Source of the DNA: Maritimibacter harenae
Lineage (GTDB): Bacteria; Pseudomonadota; Alphaproteobacteria; Rhodobacterales; Rhodobacteraceae
DNA length: 64,000 nucleotides
Reading direction: 5' to 3'
Assembly: GCF_009882975.1 (NCBI RefSeq)
Contig: NZ_WTUX01000006.1
Span: forward strand, 189,066-253,065
Part shown: in pieces, positions 1-8,520 of the stretch
Position numbering within the stretch: position 1 is the first letter of the stretch
Layout: the number at the start of each line of letters is the position of its first letter
The notes under the pieces: model-generated
The model's database searches: none
Told to the model about the DNA's origin: nothing
The model's input: the letters and a program-made list of their open reading frames with translations, nothing else
Position numbers and translations under genes: made by a program

Positions 1-294
<294 letters not shown>

Positions 295-308
295 TCAGCG
301 TTCGCGGG

Positions 309-337
309 TTGCTAGCACCCCCCATGCGCAAGCGCAA
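309..337 (-). promoter_or_regulatory. Possible sigma-70 promoter of ahcY
   Basis: Read on the minus strand there is TTGCGC, a 17-base spacer and TAGCAA about 35 bases upstream of the ahcY GTG. Spacing is ideal but the -10 match is weak. Nothing resembling an SAH riboswitch was recognised in the 187-base gap between ahcY and the HD gene. Confidence 0.3.
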
Positions 338-463
338 CGCTGCGCAGATTGACGGGGGTGCAGGGATGCGCACGGACCGGTCCGGGGGGCGCGCGACATC
401 TGGCCCTTGGCGGCGCGCGGACGAGCTTGCATAAGGGCAGCGACGCGAACGAACGGCAGAGCG

Positions 464-1060
464 ATGGCTGAGAAGAAACCCCGTGCATGGCAGCGGATGC
501 TGTCGGGCCGCCGGCTCGACCTCCTGGACCCGACCCCCGTTGATATCGAGATCGAGGACATCGCCCACGGGCTCGCCTTCGTGGCGCGCTGGAACGGGCA
601 GACCTGGGGGGATTTCCCTTATTCCGTGGCCGAACATTCGCTGCTGGTGGAGGAACTCTACCACCGCACCACCCCCGGGGCACCGCCGAAGTGGCAGCTC
701 GCCGCGCTCCTGCACGATGCCCCGGAATACGTGATCGGCGACATGATCTCGCCGGTGAAGGCGGCCGTCGGCCCGGGCTACGGCGATCTCGACGACCGGC
801 TCATGGCCGCGATCCACATCCGCTTCGGCCTGCCGTCGAAGGTGCCCGCGACGGTCAAGAAGGCGATCAAGCGCGCCGACCGGATTTCGGCCTGGCTGGA
901 GGCGACGCAGATCGCGGGCTTCACGCTGGCCGAAGCGGACCGGTTCTTCGGCCATCCGGACGAGGGGCTGATTTCGGATTTGGTCATCCGCCCGCGGCCC
1001 CCGGTCGAGGTGCGGCGCGATTTCGTCGCACGTCACGAGGCGCTTCTGGCCCAGCTCTGA
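464..1060 (+). CDS. HD-domain phosphohydrolase (YfbR-like)
   Basis: A protein of 198 residues with the HD-superfamily metal ligands visible as AEHSLLVEEL (His58) and LLHDAPEYVIGD (His84-Asp85, Glu88). This layout is that of YfbR-type 5'-deoxynucleotidases and related HD hydrolases, which are soluble metal-dependent enzymes acting on nucleotide phosphates. The exact substrate cannot be read from sequence. I chose the ATG at 464 rather than the upstream in-frame ATG at 407, because family members start near the sequence MAEKKPRAWQ and the extra 19 residues look non-coding. The gene stands alone and ends just before the terminator of a convergent small gene. Confidence 0.8.
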   Translation: MAEKKPRAWQRMLSGRRLDLLDPTPVDIEIEDIAHGLAFVARWNGQTWGDFPYSVAEHSLLVEELYHRTTPGAPPKWQLAALLHDAPEYVIGDMISPVKAAVGPGYGDLDDRLMAAIHIRFGLPSKVPATVKKAIKRADRISAWLEATQIAGFTLAEADRFFGHPDEGLISDLVIRPRPPVEVRRDFVARHEALLAQL

Positions 1061-1061
1061 C

Positions 1062-1101
1062 GAAAAAGGGCCGCCGGACGCAGGGAACGATCCGACGGCC
1101 C
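1062..1101 (-). terminator. Rho-independent terminator of the small gene at 1128-1292
   Basis: An 11-bp inverted repeat (1068-1078 with 1091-1101, one G-T mismatch) is followed on the minus strand by five Ts (1067-1063). It lies directly between the two convergent genes and can only act well as a minus-strand terminator. Confidence 0.7.
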
Positions 1102-1127
1102 GAGGGTTCGAGTGGACGAACCCGTTC

Positions 1128-1292
1128 TTACAGGAAGATCCGGCGCGCGAACTCGTTGCGCATCGCCCGCTCCGCTTCGCTGCGGGCGGCCGTGTAGGCG
1201 CGGCGGTCCGGGTGCATGCGGGCCAGTTCGGCCTCTGCGCGGGCGTTCTCTTCCGTTGTGTCGCGGAAAACCTCGTTCAATGCGGTCTTCAT
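1128..1292 (-). CDS. Small conserved-type protein, 54 residues, unknown function
   Basis: A 54-residue reading frame starting MKTALNEVFRDT and ending FARRIFL. It is rich in Ala, Arg and Glu, with a long heptad-like stretch that should form one amphipathic helix. There is no signal peptide or membrane segment. A strong AGGAGAG ribosome binding site sits eight bases before the ATG and an intrinsic terminator follows the stop, so I regard it as a real monocistronic gene although too short to be recognised by family. I do not know its function. Confidence 0.6.
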   Translation of the reverse strand: MKTALNEVFRDTTEENARAEAELARMHPDRRAYTAARSEAERAMRNEFARRIFL

Positions 1293-1397
1293 GGCGTCTC
1301 TCCTGGTGTGCGTGTCGATGCCCTCAACATGGCCCCCGGCGCGCGGATTTTCGACTCGCGATGGTTTTCAGGCTGTAAGGCGTGCTAACATCCGCTC

Positions 1398-2279
1398 ATG
1401 GACTGGTCCCGCATCCCCTCGCTGTCGGCGCTGCGCGCCTTCGACGCGCTGGCCCGGCACGGCTCGCTGTCGGCCGCCGCACGCGACCTCAACGTCACCC
1501 ACGCGGCCATCGCCCAGCACCTGCGCGCGCTCGAGGCGCATTTCGCCGAGACGCTCGCCACCCGCGACGGGCAGGCGATGCGGTTGACCGAAACCGGCTA
1601 CGAGCTGGCCGAAGCGCTGGGGGAGGGGTTCGACCGGATCGCGGAAGGCGTGGCCTCGATCCTCGACCGCAACGCCCTGCGTCCCATCACCGTGTCGCTC
1701 ACGCCCACTTTCGCCGAAGTTTGGCTCATGCCCCGGATGCGTCAGTTCTGGGACCGGCACCCGGACGTGGAAATCCGGCTTCTGCCCTCGATCCTCCTGT
1801 CCGACCTGCGCCGCGACGGCATCGACCTCGCCATTCGCTTCGGCACCGGCGAATGGCCCGGCTACGAGGTGGAACCGCTGTCGGTGAGCCGCTTCGTGGT
1901 CGTGGCCGCGCCCGGCTACACCAAGGTGAAGTCGCTGGACGATTTGGGCAGTCTCGGTGCCTATGACTGGTATTTCTCCTCTGCCGCGAACGAACAGCGG
2001 GTCTGGGGGCGGGCCATCGGCGTGGACTTCGACAAGGTCGGGGCGATGGACATGGCGAACAACGGCATGGTGCTCTCCGCCGTCCGATCGGGCCTCGGCC
2101 TGTCGATCCAGTCGCGCACGTTGGTCGAACCGGACTTGGCCTCAGGCCAGCTGGTGACTCTCCACGAAGGCGATCCGGAAGGGCTGGGCTATTACATCGT
2201 CACGCGCCCCGGCGTGCTGACACCCGGCGCCCGGGCGTTCCGCGCCTGGTTGCGCAGCATGGCTCAGACGCAGACCTGA
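1398..2279 (+). CDS. LysR-family transcriptional regulator (GcvA-like)
   Basis: 293 residues. The N-terminal winged helix-turn-helix (about residues 5-64) contains LSALRAFDALARHGSLSAAA and the recognition segment NVTHAAIAQHLRALE. The rest is a type-2 periplasmic-binding-like effector domain (about 90-290). The SLSAAARDLNVTHAAIAQ style is that of the GcvA/AmpR subgroup. The cytosolic regulator normally acts on a divergent gene, but the divergent neighbour here is only the 54-residue gene at 1128-1292, 105 bases away, which is therefore the obvious candidate target. The 3' end overlaps the convergent lipoprotein gene by 16 bases. Confidence 0.85.
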   Translation: MDWSRIPSLSALRAFDALARHGSLSAAARDLNVTHAAIAQHLRALEAHFAETLATRDGQAMRLTETGYELAEALGEGFDRIAEGVASILDRNALRPITVSLTPTFAEVWLMPRMRQFWDRHPDVEIRLLPSILLSDLRRDGIDLAIRFGTGEWPGYEVEPLSVSRFVVVAAPGYTKVKSLDDLGSLGAYDWYFSSAANEQRVWGRAIGVDFDKVGAMDMANNGMVLSAVRSGLGLSIQSRTLVEPDLASGQLVTLHEGDPEGLGYYIVTRPGVLTPGARAFRAWLRSMAQTQT

Positions 2280-2590
2280 CCGGCGGCCGCGTCACCCCGC
2301 CGCCAGCCGACGAAGCGCTCTTCGGTGAACGTGAGGACAAGGTCGTCCCAGGCGACCTGGCGCTGCACACCCGCAGGACAGCCCGATGCCGCCAGCACCC
2401 GGCCCGCGCCGCGTTCGCGGTCGAGGGCGGCGATCACGCCCTCAGGGCTGCGCCCGAAGTCGATCCGCTGGCTGTGCCCGGCCACGCCAAGCCCCCGCGC
2501 GTCCGGCACGAAGGTCACGCCCTGGCGCACCGCCTCCGGCGCGCCGGCCGCGCAGGCGGAGAGGAACAGGGCCGCGACGGCCGCCCTCAT
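2264..2590 (-). CDS. Small putative lipoprotein, unknown function
   Basis: 108 residues beginning MRAAVAALFLSACAAG: a short hydrophobic signal followed by a lipobox-like LSAC, so the mature protein should be lipid-anchored in the envelope. Two further cysteines (in ASGCPAG and at the C-terminal QVCV) could form a disulfide. I chose the ATG at 2590 because it overlaps the regA stop as ATGA and restores the signal peptide; the longer frame runs back inside regA. The family is not recognised. Being translationally coupled to regA, it may be co-expressed with the redox regulator. Confidence 0.6.
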   Translation of the reverse strand: MRAAVAALFLSACAAGAPEAVRQGVTFVPDARGLGVAGHSQRIDFGRSPEGVIAALDRERGAGRVLAASGCPAGVQRQVAWDDLVLTFTEERFVGWRRGDAAAGQVCV

Positions 2591-3141
2591 TTCGGGGAGC
2601 GTTTGGCCAGGATGCGCTGCAACGTCCGGCGATGCATGTTCAGCCGTCGCGCCGTCTCTGAGACGTTGCGGTCGCAGAGTTCGTAGACCCGCTGGATATG
2701 CTCCCACCGCACGCGGTCCGCGCTCATCGGGTTGTCCGGCGGGGAGGGGAGGTCGTCACCCTTCGCCAGGAGCGCCTTGACCACGTCGTCCGCGTCTGCG
2801 GGCTTCGACAGGTAATCGGTCGCCCCGATCTTCACCGCCGCCACCGCCGTGGCGATCGCGCCATAGCCGGTCAGCACCACGATCCGTGCATCCGGGCGCC
2901 GTTCACGCAGGACTTCGACCACGTCGAGCCCGTTGCCGTCACCAAGCCGCAGGTCGACCACCGCGTAGGCGGGCGGACGCCCGGTCGCGATCGCCTTGCC
3001 CCCGGCCACGCTGTCGGCGGTTTCCACGTCGAACCCACGCTTTTCCATCGCCCGCGCGAGGCGCTTCAGGAACGGTTCGTCATCGTCCACCAGAAGGATC
3101 GACCGGTCTTCACCCAGGTCCAGAGCCGCATTTTCGGACAT
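2587..3141 (-). CDS. regA: Redox response regulator RegA/PrrA/ActR
   Basis: 184 residues, the exact usual length of RegA. The receiver domain (about 14-130) has the acidic pair in LVDDDE, the phospho-acceptor Asp63 in VVDLRLGDGNG and Lys in SKPADADD. The C-terminus carries the Fis-type helix-turn-helix NVSETARRLNMHRRTLQRIL that is almost invariant in this family. RegA is the DNA-binding partner of RegB and controls photosynthesis, respiration, carbon and nitrogen fixation genes in response to redox state. The ATG at 3141 has a GGAGG seven bases upstream, so I prefer it to the adjacent in-frame GTG at 3144. A FNR-like dyad lies in its leader. Confidence 0.97.
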   Translation of the reverse strand: MSENAALDLGEDRSILLVDDDEPFLKRLARAMEKRGFDVETADSVAGGKAIATGRPPAYAVVDLRLGDGNGLDVVEVLRERRPDARIVVLTGYGAIATAVAAVKIGATDYLSKPADADDVVKALLAKGDDLPSPPDNPMSADRVRWEHIQRVYELCDRNVSETARRLNMHRRTLQRILAKRSPK

Positions 3142-3202
3142 CACGTGTCCTCCGCCTTGTCACATTCCAAAAGCTTTATGCATCATGCACCGCTCGGCGC
3201 AA

Positions 3203-3216
3203 ATGATACATGTCAA
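3203..3216. promoter_or_regulatory. FNR/FnrL-like dyad between senC and regA
   Basis: The 14-base sequence ATGAT-ACAT-GTCAA (minus strand TTGAC-ATGT-ATCAT) matches the FNR/FnrL consensus TTGAT-N4-ATCAA in eight of ten defined positions. It is centred about 68 bases upstream of the regA start. Binding by FnrL is inferred, not shown. Confidence 0.4.
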
Positions 3217-3235
3217 ACACGTCTTACGATACGGC

Positions 3236-3856
3236 TCAGGACGCCGCGTCGATGAAACAAGCCATCGCGTCGGCGATCTTTTCCGGGCTGTCGTCGCGCT
3301 TGAAGAAGTCCACGAAGCCGGTTTCGGGCAGCACCAGGTAGGTGAATGTGGAGTGATCGACGAGGTAATATTCGTCGTCGCCACTGTCCTGTTTGCGGTA
3401 GAACGTCTTGTAGGCCTGGCTTGCCACCTTGATCTGCTCCGGCGTGCCGGTGAGCCCGATCATGTCCTCGTGCATGTAATCCGCGAAATCCGCCATCACC
3501 TCGGGCGTGTCGCGCTCGGGGTCGATCGAGACCATTGCCATCTGCGCGTCGTAGCCGCGCTCCTGCACGAGATCGAGCGCCTCGGCGTTTCGTGCGTTGT
3601 CCATCGGACAGATGTCCGGGCAGAAGGTATAGCCGAAGTAAAGCAGCGTCGGCTTGGTGAAGACCTCTTCCTCCGTCACCGTCACGCCGTCATCGCGCAC
3701 CAGCGTGAAGGGCCCGCCGATCGAGGCCGTGCCGGTGCCCACCGTGCTGCTGCGGCAATCCGCGAAAACGTCCTCCTCGGGACGTGTCACCCACCAAGTC
3801 GCACCGATCAGGGCGACGATGGCAACAAGCGAAATGCCTGCGATGATGCGTGTCAT
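3236..3856 (-). CDS. senC: SCO1/SenC/PrrC copper-binding thioredoxin-fold protein
   Basis: 206 residues. One N-terminal membrane anchor (about 5-24) is followed by a periplasmic thioredoxin-like domain with the copper ligands Cys79 and Cys83 in YTFCPDICP and His167 in VDHSTFTYLV. SCO/SenC proteins deliver copper to the CuA centre of cytochrome c oxidase, and in Rhodobacter they modulate the RegB/PrrB signal. The start at 3856 is supported by a GGAGA ribosome binding site eight bases upstream. It lies between divergent regB and downstream regA, the classical arrangement. Confidence 0.95.
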   Translation of the reverse strand: MTRIIAGISLVAIVALIGATWWVTRPEEDVFADCRSSTVGTGTASIGGPFTLVRDDGVTVTEEEVFTKPTLLYFGYTFCPDICPMDNARNAEALDLVQERGYDAQMAMVSIDPERDTPEVMADFADYMHEDMIGLTGTPEQIKVASQAYKTFYRKQDSGDDEYYLVDHSTFTYLVLPETGFVDFFKRDDSPEKIADAMACFIDAAS

Positions 3857-3952
3857 GGCGGTCTCCTCGGCGATTCGGCCGCATTGATCGGCCATGCGGC
3901 CAGCACTAACAAGGGGAGACTTTGACGCATTACCTCACAAACGCGGGACGAC

Positions 3953-5332
3953 ATGCCAGACACCAGCGCCGATCTGTTCGAGGCCAATCCGGGGCGCAGC
4001 TGGATCCGGCTGCGCACCCTCAACATCCTGCGCTGGATCGCCGTGGCCGGACAGATCGGCGCCATCGGCGTGGCCGACCGGGTCTTCGGCATCCAGATCG
4101 AACTGGGCTACGCAGCCGCCGTGATCGGGCTGTCGATCATCGCCAACATCGTGTTCCACTTCGTCTACCCCGAAACCAAGCGGCTCAATGAACGCGAAGC
4201 GGTGGCGATGCTGCTCTTCGACACGGTGCAGCTCGGGGTGCTGATCCTCATCACCGGCGGGCTCAACAACCCCTTCGCCGTGCTCATCGCCGCGCCGGTG
4301 ACGGTGGCCGCCACCGCGCTCTCGCTCCGGGCCACGCTTCTGGTCGGGGCCGCCGCGCTGGCGCTCACGAGCTTCGCCGCCGACCTGCACGTGCCGCTTA
4401 CGCTGTCTTCGGGCGAGGTGCTGCGCCTCCCGGAGGTGTTCGTCTTCGGCTCCTGGGTGGCGATCGTGATCGCCATCGCATTCATCGCCGGCTACACGCG
4501 CCAGGTCTCGACTGAAACGCAGTCGATGAGCCAGGCGCTGCTCGCCACGCAGATGGCGCTCGCCCGTGAGCAGAAGCTCACCGACCTCGGTGGCGTGGTG
4601 GCCGCCGCCGCGCACGAGCTCGGCACGCCGCTCGCCACGATCAAGCTGGTCTCCTCCGAGATGGTCTCGGACCTGCCCGCCGGGTCCGAACTGCGCGACG
4701 ATGCCGAGTTGATCCGCGACCAGGCGGACCGCTGCCGCGACATCCTGCAATCCATGGGGCGCTCGGGCAAAGACGACCTGCACCTGCGACAGGCACCCCT
4801 TGTCGCCGTGCTCGAGGAAGCCGCCGAACCCCACCAGGACCGGGGCAAGACCATCGTCATCGAACCGGACGACGCCGACCAACCGATGATCCTGCGCCAG
4901 CCCGAGATCGTCCACGGCATCCGCAACCTCGTGCAGAACGCGGTGGATTTCGCGGCGACCACGGTCTGGGTCGAGCCGACCTGGGACGACCAGACCCTGT
5001 CGGTGCGCATCATCGACGACGGGGCGGGGTATCCGCCGCACCTTCTGGGGCGCATCGGCGATCCCTTCATCCGCCGGCGGCGGACCAACCCGGACCGGCG
5101 CCGCCCGGAATACGAAGGTATGGGGCTGGGCCTGTTCATCGCGAAGACACTGCTGGAGCGCACGGGGGCCGAGCTCACCTTCGCCAACGGGCAGGACCCC
5201 TACACGGGCGTCGCGCATCCGGGCGAGCAATCCGGTGCGATCGTCGAGGTGACATGGCCACGCGGCAACAACGGGATCGAGGCAAGCGACCGGCTGCCGA
5301 CACTGGGCGAGAACGTGAATTTCGGAAGCTGA
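3953..5332 (+). CDS. regB: Redox sensor histidine kinase RegB/PrrB
   Basis: 459 residues. Up to six membrane segments fill residues about 25-185 and include the ubiquinone-binding GGLNNPF motif (102-108). The H-box AAAAHELGTPLATIK places the phospho-acceptor at His221. The redox-active cysteine is present as Cys261 in DQADRCRDIL. The N-box (HGIRNLVQNAVDFA) and G-boxes (DDGAGYP, GMGLGLFIAKTL) complete the ATPase domain. RegB phosphorylates RegA when the quinone pool is reduced. It is transcribed divergently from senC-regA with 96 bases between starts, and has GGGAC as a ribosome binding site. Confidence 0.97.
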   Translation: MPDTSADLFEANPGRSWIRLRTLNILRWIAVAGQIGAIGVADRVFGIQIELGYAAAVIGLSIIANIVFHFVYPETKRLNEREAVAMLLFDTVQLGVLILITGGLNNPFAVLIAAPVTVAATALSLRATLLVGAAALALTSFAADLHVPLTLSSGEVLRLPEVFVFGSWVAIVIAIAFIAGYTRQVSTETQSMSQALLATQMALAREQKLTDLGGVVAAAAHELGTPLATIKLVSSEMVSDLPAGSELRDDAELIRDQADRCRDILQSMGRSGKDDLHLRQAPLVAVLEEAAEPHQDRGKTIVIEPDDADQPMILRQPEIVHGIRNLVQNAVDFAATTVWVEPTWDDQTLSVRIIDDGAGYPPHLLGRIGDPFIRRRRTNPDRRRPEYEGMGLGLFIAKTLLERTGAELTFANGQDPYTGVAHPGEQSGAIVEVTWPRGNNGIEASDRLPTLGENVNFGS

Positions 5333-5351
5333 CGCGGGCCGCCCGCCGGCA

Positions 5352-5366
5352 TTAAGCCTTCATTAA
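5352..5366. promoter_or_regulatory. Perfect CtrA full site TTAA-N7-TTAA
   Basis: TTAA at 5352-5355 and TTAA at 5363-5366 are separated by exactly seven bases, the full CtrA recognition sequence. The site is centred about 48 bases before the ATG of the PAS protein gene, a position typical of CtrA-controlled promoters. Such a match is rare by chance in DNA this GC-rich. Actual binding is inferred. Confidence 0.6.
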
Positions 5367-5406
5367 CCAGCTCAACCCTAGGCTGTGAAAAACACCGGGG
5401 GTTCGC

Positions 5407-6972
5407 ATGATGCCCACGCTTCTCACGTTCGCGCCGTTGGCCGCGGCCGTCCTGATCGCGGTCGTGGTGCTGCTGGCGCTCGCGCTGCTCCAATCGCGCG
5501 ACCGGCCCCGCCTGCGCGACGCGGCGCAGGCCGAAGAAGGGGCCGTCACGTTCCTGTTCGACGACCGCAAGCTGGTCGACGCCACCGGCGCGGCACGCGA
5601 ATTGTTCGCCGCCGCCCCGCCGGACGGTGACGATTGGTCCCGCCTCTCCACGCTCCTGGACCCGCGCTTTCCCGGGATCGACGGCTGGGTCGCCGACCTC
5701 GCGCAGCTGGGGAAGATGGAGCGGCGCTCCCACGACGGCGCCAGCACCCTGTCGGCTCGCTGGCAGGACGGGCTTGCGCGGTTCACCCTGTCGGCGGCCG
5801 GGTCGGACGCCGGCCCGCAGGACCATTTCGCCCACGCGGCCCTGACGCAGGAGCTCGAAATTCTGCGCTCCGCCACCGACGACACCCCGTTCCCGATGTG
5901 GCAGGAAACCGGCGATGGCTCAATTTCGTGGTGCAATAGAGCCTATCTGGACCTCGTGAGCACCGCCGGCGACCCCGAGATGGCCGATGGCTGGCCCCCG
6001 GTCCGGCTGTTCGACATCGCCCCCGGCGCGGACAGCCCGAGCCTGCGCATGGCGGTGACCCCGGCGGGGGATGCCACGCGCCGCTGGTTCGACATCGAAA
6101 CGCGGCCCTGCGGGGACGGGCGGCTCTGCGTCGCGCAACCCGCCGACGCGCTCGTCGCGGCCGAGGCGACGCTCGAGGAGTTCGTGAACACGCTGACCAA
6201 GACTTTCGCCTCGCTCCCCATCGGGCTTGCCGTGTTCAACCGCGCGCGCGAGCTGACCACGTTCAACCCGGCGCTGATGGAATTGACCACGCTCCCGGCC
6301 GAGGTGCTGGTCGCCCGGCCGACCCTGTCCAGCTTCCTCGACCACCTGCGCGAACGGCGGATGATGCCGGAGCCCAAGGATTACAAATCCTGGCGCCAGC
6401 AGGTCTCCGACCTCGTGACCGCCGCCCGCAACGGCACCTACGCCGAGCACTGGACGCTCGAGGGCGGGCAGACCTACCGCGTCACCGGCCAGCCGCATCC
6501 CGATGGGGCGGTGGCCTTCCTGTTCGAGGATATCTCGGACGAAATCGGGCTCGCCCGCCGCCACCGGGCCGAGATCGAGACGGCACAGGCCACGCTGGAT
6601 ACGCTCCCGGGCGCGATGGCGGTGTTCTCGGCGGCCGGGGTGCTGACCCTGTCGAACCGGCCTTACGACGACCTCTGGCGCGGCGATGCCGGGGCGAGCG
6701 TGCGCGACGCGCTCGACACCTGGCGCGCGGCGACCCAGCCCAGCGCCGCCTGGGATGACATCCGCGCCGCGCTGGACCACGCCACCCCGCGCGAGCCGCA
6801 GAGCACACGGGTCACGCTGATGGATGGCCGCGCGCTCACCTGCCGCACCGTTCCGCTGCCGCAGGGCGCGACACTGGTCGAGTTTCGGCCGACCCCCGGC
6901 GAGGCGGCTGAAGACCCGCCCGTGCTGACCCTGGCCGACCCTGCGCGACTCGTGGCCGATGCGCAGGGCTGA
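5407..6972 (+). CDS. Membrane-anchored PAS protein at the divL locus, no kinase domain (DivL-like)
   Basis: 521 residues. One N-terminal membrane helix (about 6-28) is followed by PAS-type modules; the best conserved is the block around FASLPIGLAVFNRARELTTF (residues about 270-285) and a further one around LDTLPGAMAVFSAAGVLTLS (about 397-416). The protein stops soon after; there is no H-box, N-box or glycine-rich ATPase motif. In other Alphaproteobacteria the gene just before tsaE-amgK-murU-addBA is divL, a PAS-rich pseudo-kinase controlling the CckA-ChpT-CtrA phosphorelay. Position, topology and the CtrA box support a shortened DivL relative. Orthology is inferred from synteny, so I give no symbol. 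The alternative is an unrelated PAS sensor. Confidence 0.7.
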   Translation: MMPTLLTFAPLAAAVLIAVVVLLALALLQSRDRPRLRDAAQAEEGAVTFLFDDRKLVDATGAARELFAAAPPDGDDWSRLSTLLDPRFPGIDGWVADLAQLGKMERRSHDGASTLSARWQDGLARFTLSAAGSDAGPQDHFAHAALTQELEILRSATDDTPFPMWQETGDGSISWCNRAYLDLVSTAGDPEMADGWPPVRLFDIAPGADSPSLRMAVTPAGDATRRWFDIETRPCGDGRLCVAQPADALVAAEATLEEFVNTLTKTFASLPIGLAVFNRARELTTFNPALMELTTLPAEVLVARPTLSSFLDHLRERRMMPEPKDYKSWRQQVSDLVTAARNGTYAEHWTLEGGQTYRVTGQPHPDGAVAFLFEDISDEIGLARRHRAEIETAQATLDTLPGAMAVFSAAGVLTLSNRPYDDLWRGDAGASVRDALDTWRAATQPSAAWDDIRAALDHATPREPQSTRVTLMDGRALTCRTVPLPQGATLVEFRPTPGEAAEDPPVLTLADPARLVADAQG

Positions 6973-7013
6973 AACCCCTTGCCGGTCGCGCCTTGGCCGA
7001 TACAACGGGGACC

Positions 7014-7508
7014 ATGAGCGACGCGCATCCCCTCCGGCTCCGGCTGACATCCCCCGAAGACACCGCCCGCCGCGCGGCCGCCGTGGCCCGCAGCGCCCGG
7101 CCGGGTGACGTGTTCCTGCTGTCCGGGCCCATTGGCGCGGGCAAGACCGCCTTCGCGCGCGCCTTCATCCAGGCGCGGCTTGCAGAAGCGGGCGCTCCCG
7201 TCGAAGACGTGCCTTCGCCGACCTTCACGCTGGTGCAGACCTACGACGCGGGCGGGTGCGAGATCTGGCACGCCGACCTCTACCGCCTCACGCATCCAGA
7301 CGAGGTGGAAGAACTCGGGCTCATCGACGCCTTCGACACCGCGATCTGCCTTGTCGAGTGGCCCGACCGGCTGGGCGAACTCACCCCCGGGCGCGCGATC
7401 CGCATGACCTTCCGCGCCGATGACGACGACCCGGACCTGCGCCACCTGGCGATCGACGCGCTGCCCGATCACCTGTCCGGCGCGTTGTCGGAGGCTGCCG
7501 ATGGCTGA
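7014..7508 (+). CDS. tsaE: tRNA threonylcarbamoyladenosine biosynthesis ATPase TsaE
   Basis: 164 residues with Walker A GPIGAGKT (38-45), the family signature VPSPTFTLVQTY, and HADLYRL followed by EWPDRLGEL. TsaE works with TsaB and TsaD to install t6A37 on ANN-decoding tRNAs; it supplies the ATPase activity of the complex. The ATG at 7014 gives the usual N-terminus. Its TGA overlaps the start of amgK (7501), so the two are translationally coupled. Confidence 0.93.
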   Translation: MSDAHPLRLRLTSPEDTARRAAAVARSARPGDVFLLSGPIGAGKTAFARAFIQARLAEAGAPVEDVPSPTFTLVQTYDAGGCEIWHADLYRLTHPDEVEELGLIDAFDTAICLVEWPDRLGELTPGRAIRMTFRADDDDPDLRHLAIDALPDHLSGALSEAADG

Positions 7509-8520
7509 ACGCGAGGACAAGATCCGGGCCTTCCTGGCGGACGCCGGCTGGGCCGACGCCCGGCGCGGTCTGCTGGCCGGCGACGCCTCGAACCGTCGGT
7601 ATGAAAGGTTGGAGAACAACGGCGACCGCGCGGTGCTGATGGACGCGCCCCCGGAGCGGGGCGAGGACGTGCGCCCCTTCCTGCGCATCGCGGCACATCT
7701 GCGCGACGCGGGCCTGTCCGCCCCGATGATCTTCGCGCAGGACGCCGAGAACGGCTTCCTCCTGCTCGAGGACTTGGGCGATACCCTGTTTTCCCGTGTG
7801 TTAGAGACACATCCGACCGATGAGCGCGCCCTATACCTCGCGGCCACGGACGTGCTCCTGGCCCTTCACCAAGCCCCCGCGATCGACGCGCCGGATTACG
7901 GGGCCGACACCATGTCCGACATCGCGGGGCTCGCGGTGGATTGGTACGCATTCGGCGCCACCGGCATCCGGTCGGACGCCGCGCGCGCCGACCTGACCGG
8001 CACGCTTCGCAACGCCTTCTCCGCCCTCGACCAATGGTCCCCGGTCCTCGTGCTGCGGGACTATCACGCGGAGAACCTGCTCTGGCTTCCGGACCGGACC
8101 GCGCCGGCCAATGTCGGGCTGCTCGACTTCCAGGATGCGGGGCTTGGTCATCCCGCCTACGACCTCATGTCGCTCGCCCGCGACGCGCGGCGCGACGTGG
8201 ACCCGGCGACGCGCGAGGCGATGATCGCGCATTACCGGGCGCGGGCCGGGCTGCCGGCCGACGAATTCTCGCACGCCTGCGCCACCGTCTCCGCCCAGCG
8301 CAACCTGCGCATCCTCGGCGTCTTCGCCCGCCTGTCGCTTCACTACGGCAAGCCGGGCTATATCGACCTGATCCCCCGGGTCTGGGGCAACCTGGCCGCG
8401 GATCTGTCCCACCCGGACCTCGGTGCCCTGATGGATACCGTTCAGGCCGTGCTGCCGCCACCGACCCCCGACCTCCTGGCCCTGTTGAAAGCGAAATGCG
8501 CGACGATCCCGACGCCCTGA
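7501..8520 (+). CDS. amgK: Anomeric MurNAc/GlcNAc kinase AmgK (aminoglycoside-phosphotransferase fold)
   Basis: 339 residues. The phosphotransferase-fold catalytic loop is visible as LRDYHAENLLW (Asp187, His189, Asn192) and the metal-binding Asp209 in LLDFQDAGLG. The family is generically annotated as aminoglycoside phosphotransferase. Placement directly before a murU-type nucleotidyltransferase identifies it as AmgK, which phosphorylates the anomeric hydroxyl of recycled N-acetylmuramic acid. The start at 7501 overlaps the tsaE stop by eight bases. This is a cell-wall recycling enzyme, not a resistance gene. Confidence 0.88.
   Translation: MAEREDKIRAFLADAGWADARRGLLAGDASNRRYERLENNGDRAVLMDAPPERGEDVRPFLRIAAHLRDAGLSAPMIFAQDAENGFLLLEDLGDTLFSRVLETHPTDERALYLAATDVLLALHQAPAIDAPDYGADTMSDIAGLAVDWYAFGATGIRSDAARADLTGTLRNAFSALDQWSPVLVLRDYHAENLLWLPDRTAPANVGLLDFQDAGLGHPAYDLMSLARDARRDVDPATREAMIAHYRARAGLPADEFSHACATVSAQRNLRILGVFARLSLHYGKPGYIDLIPRVWGNLAADLSHPDLGALMDTVQAVLPPPTPDLLALLKAKCATIPTP

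Noticed and set aside
7501-8520. Aminoglycoside resistance gene
   Set aside because: The phosphotransferase fold is shared, but pairing with murU and the tsaE context identify a cell-wall recycling kinase.
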